From CAVQBC01 sp963848415 (GTDB lineage: Bacteria; Actinomycetota; Thermoleophilia; Solirubrobacterales; Solirubrobacteraceae): DNA of 64,000 nucleotides. The translations under genes and the position numbers were made by a program. Location: positions 930,001-994,000 of the forward strand of contig CAWKDN010000001.1 of NCBI GenBank assembly GCA_963848415.1. The letters run 5' to 3'. The notes beneath the pieces were generated by a model. The model ran no database searches. It was not told the DNA's origin and was given only the letters and a program-made list of their open reading frames with translations. Of the stretch, positions 61,877-64,000 are shown piece after piece. How positions within the stretch are numbered: the first letter of the stretch is position 1; every line of letters starts with the position of its first letter.

Positions 61877-63169
61877 ATGGCCACCACGCCTGACCGCCCC
61901 CGGCCCGCTGCCTCGCCAACTGAGCAAGGTGGGCCCATGCCCCAGCTCAGCTACCGCGAGATGGAGGAGTCGGTCGAGCTCGCGCACATCGGCCACGAGG
62001 AGCACGAGGAGCTGATGACCCTCAACATGGGGCCGCACCATCCGGCCACCCATGGGGTCCTGCGGCTGCTCACGACGCTCGAGGGCGAGGTCGTGCGCGA
62101 CGTGCGCCCGATCATCGGCTACCTGCACACCGGGATCGAGAAGACCGCCGAGGACAAGGCCTACTGGAAGGCCATCCCCGTCATCGAGCGGATGGACTAC
62201 CTCTCCTACTACTTCAACGCGATGGCCTACTGCGGCGCCGTCGAGCGGCTGCTCGACCTCGACGTCCCGCCGCGGGCGCAGTACCTGCGCGTCATCCACC
62301 TCGAGCTCAACCGCATCGCCTCGCACCTGATCTGGCTGGCCACCGGCGGGCTGGACCTCGGCGCGATGTCGGTCTTCTGGTACGGCTGGCGCGACCGCGA
62401 CCAGATCCTCGACCTCTTCGAGATGTCCTCCGGCCAGCGGATGCACACCCGCTACATCCAGGTCGGCGGCGTGATGGACGACATCCCCGCCGGCTTCGAG
62501 GCGATGGCCCGCAAGTTCACCGCGGGCTTCCCGGCCCGCATGGACCAGTACGAGCAGCTGATCGACCAGAACCAGATCGTGCTCCAGCGCCTGCGCGGCG
62601 TGGGCGCGGTCGACGAGCAGACGCTGCTCGACCTCGGCGTGACCGGCCCGCTGCTGCGCGCCACGGGCAACCCGTGGGACCTGCGCAAGGCCGCCCCCTA
62701 CTCGAGCTACGACCACTTCGACTTCAAGATCCCGGTCGGCACCGTCGGCGACAACTACGACCGCTACCGCGTGCGCATGGCCGAGATGCGCGAGTCGGTC
62801 AAGATCATCGACCAGGCGCTCGACGGGCTGCCCGAGGGCCCGTACATCACGCCGGACCGCAAGTACGCGCTGCCGCCCCGGCACGAGCTCGCGACCTCGA
62901 TGGAGGCGCTGATCCACCACTTCAAGCTCGTCACCGAGGGCTTCCGGGTGCCGCCGGGCGAGGCCTACTACCCGATCGAGAGCCCGCGCGGGGAGCTCGC
63001 CTGCTTCGTGCGCTCCGACGGCTCGGCCAAGCCGGCCCGCGTGCACATGCGCGACCCGTCGTTCGTGAACCTGCAGGCGTTCAAGCCGATGGTCGAGGGC
63101 CTCTACGTCGCCGACCTGATCGCCACCCTGGCCATGCTCGACCCGATCCTCGGGGGCGTGGACCGCTGA
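61877..63169 (+). CDS. nuoD: NADH-quinone oxidoreductase subunit D
   Basis: 430 residues from ATG 61877; a downstream ATG at 61937 is a possible alternative start. Conserved TLNMGPHHPATHGVLRLLTT, GYLHTGIEKTAEDK, HLELNRIASHLIWL and the closing SFVNLQAFKPMVEGLYVADL are those of the 49-kDa subunit that lines the quinone cavity. Stop overlaps the nuoE ATG (TGATG). Confidence 0.97.
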   Translation: MATTPDRPRPAASPTEQGGPMPQLSYREMEESVELAHIGHEEHEELMTLNMGPHHPATHGVLRLLTTLEGEVVRDVRPIIGYLHTGIEKTAEDKAYWKAIPVIERMDYLSYYFNAMAYCGAVERLLDLDVPPRAQYLRVIHLELNRIASHLIWLATGGLDLGAMSVFWYGWRDRDQILDLFEMSSGQRMHTRYIQVGGVMDDIPAGFEAMARKFTAGFPARMDQYEQLIDQNQIVLQRLRGVGAVDEQTLLDLGVTGPLLRATGNPWDLRKAAPYSSYDHFDFKIPVGTVGDNYDRYRVRMAEMRESVKIIDQALDGLPEGPYITPDRKYALPPRHELATSMEALIHHFKLVTEGFRVPPGEAYYPIESPRGELACFVRSDGSAKPARVHMRDPSFVNLQAFKPMVEGLYVADLIATLAMLDPILGGVDR

Positions 63170-63903
63170 TGACGATCGACCCGAGCCGCGTCCGCCGCTT
63201 CGCCCACGGCTCGCGGGTCCCCGGCTGGGACGAGGCCGCCGACCTCACGAAGGATCCAGCGGTCGTCCCCGACCCGGCGACGACGCCGGTGCCCGAGGAC
63301 GTCCGCGCCGAGATCGAGGCGCACATGGCGCTCTACCCCGACCTGCGCTCGGCCTCGATCCCCGCGCTGATGGTCGTCCAGAACCGGCACGGCTGGTGCT
63401 CGCCGACCGCGATCGAGCAGGCCGCCTGCGTCATGCGCCTGACGCCGGCCTACCTCACCGCGGTGGCGACGTTCTACGACATGTTCGAGATGCACCCGAC
63501 GGGCGAGCACACCGTCTACGTGTGCACGAACATCTCCTGCTCGCTGCGCGGCGCCGACGAGATCTACCAGGAGATGCTGGGCGCCGCCGGCGACGACGTG
63601 CGCTTCAACGTGCGCTCCTTCGAGTGCCTCGGCGCGTGCGACATCGCGCCGATGGCCTCCGTCAACGGCGAGTACGTCGGGCCGCTGGACGCCGAGGACT
63701 GCCAGACCATCGTCGACGACTGCAACGCGGGGCGGCCCGTGCTGCCGGCCAAGCAGCTGCGGTCCCGCAAGGCGGCCGTGACGTACTGGAACGAGCGAGC
63801 AACCGCAGGTGAGGCGACGGCCTCCGGGCCGACCGCCTCGGGCAACGACGTGCGCGGCGCGAGCGACAGCGGTGGCGGGCGAAGCGAGACAGGTGACATG
63901 TGA
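63169..63903 (+). CDS. nuoE: NADH-quinone oxidoreductase subunit E
   Basis: 244 residues from ATG 63169. [2Fe-2S] ligands CTNISC and CLGAC, with PALMVVQNRHGWCSPTAIEQ in the helical N-part. Longer than usual: a 45-residue N-terminal extension and a Ser/Gly/Thr-rich tail (ATASGPTASGNDVRGASDSG) of about 40 residues after the domain. Part of the NADH input module with NuoF. TGATG overlap with nuoF. Confidence 0.95.
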   Translation: MTIDPSRVRRFAHGSRVPGWDEAADLTKDPAVVPDPATTPVPEDVRAEIEAHMALYPDLRSASIPALMVVQNRHGWCSPTAIEQAACVMRLTPAYLTAVATFYDMFEMHPTGEHTVYVCTNISCSLRGADEIYQEMLGAAGDDVRFNVRSFECLGACDIAPMASVNGEYVGPLDAEDCQTIVDDCNAGRPVLPAKQLRSRKAAVTYWNERATAGEATASGPTASGNDVRGASDSGGGRSETGDM

Positions 63904-64000
63904 TGGAGATCCTCTATAAGAACATCGACGAGCCCGGCCTGAACACCCTCGACGTCTACCAGCGCAGCGGCGGCTACGAGATGCTGCGCAAGGCGCTGGA
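63903..64000 (+). CDS. nuoF: NADH-quinone oxidoreductase subunit F, start only
   Basis: ATG 63903 in a TGATG overlap with nuoE. 32 codons are visible, reading EILYKNIDEPGLNTLDVYQR then SGGYEMLRKAL, the typical N-terminus of the FMN- and NADH-binding subunit. The rest lies beyond the window. Confidence 0.93.
   Translation, partial: MEILYKNIDEPGLNTLDVYQRSGGYEMLRKAL

Overview
The window is a visibly very GC-rich bacterial chromosome segment. It has GTG starts, many 4-nt stop/start overlaps, large LuxR-type ATPase regulators, and a nuoA-F operon running off the right edge. This fits a high-GC actinobacterium. The family mix (DUF1254/DUF1214, GYD, LURP-one-related, BNR-repeat proteins, NmrA and VOC paralogues, flavin and cupredoxin genes beside nuo) suggests Thermoleophilia (Solirubrobacter/Conexibacter-like). 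That placement is inference from gene content, not from a phylogenetic marker.

Layout. 1-3.3 kb (minus): an operon of two metallo-beta-lactamase-fold proteins, an SDR and an M29 aminopeptidase cut by the window edge. 3.4-6.5 kb (plus): a two-gene signalling unit, a receiver domain fused to a thioredoxin-reductase-like flavoprotein and a soluble histidine kinase with a cyclic-nucleotide-binding-like domain. 6.5-11.9 kb: VOC protein, ECF sigma factor with zinc-finger anti-sigma protein, MFS exporter, an internally deleted Crp-family regulator, exonuclease III and an NmrA-type oxidoreductase. 12-20.8 kb: secreted serine hydrolases, a secreted DUF1254/DUF1214 protein and a LuxR-type ATPase regulator. 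21.3-28.9 kb: a decayed island bounded by a partial and a complete tRNA-Ser(CGA). It carries integrase, IS1380 and resolvase relics plus an intact DUF4129/MoxR/DUF58 locus and a haloperoxidase-like gene.

29-38.5 kb is mostly intact: tadA, subtilase, UspA-like protein, FAD oxidoreductase, NYN protein, PlsC, MFS, GST, TetR and an alpha/beta hydrolase. 38.5-49 kb is rich in frameshifts. Methyltransferase, YceI, VOC, AraC, NmrA, antiporter, DUF2254, pirin, histidine kinase, BNR protein and MoaD can all be recognised but are split across frames, while a TetR, a GYD protein and a LURP-one-related protein are intact. Many indels sit in short C/G runs, so sequence error must be excluded before calling this decay. 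49-54.8 kb returns to intact genes: tRNA-Ser(GCU), tRNA-Ser(UGA), serS, a response regulator and a MarR/AlkA-like operon. At 55.1 kb two oppositely oriented gene halves (GtrA-like and YkcB-like) meet.

58.5-64 kb is respiratory: a lipoprotein cytochrome c, a cupredoxin, a flavin reductase and the NADH dehydrogenase I operon nuoA-B-C-D-E-F.

The minus-strand series serS, tRNA-Ser(UGA), tRNA-Ser(GCU), tRNA-Arg(ACG), tadA, tRNA-Ser(CGA) looks like a translation cluster dispersed by accessory DNA. TadA edits tRNA-Arg(ACG). Two degraded segments lie at the 3' sides of tRNA-Ser genes. The observation with the clearest functional novelty is the receiver/flavoprotein plus kinase pair at 3.4-6.5 kb, because its reductase-like output protein contains a single cysteine.
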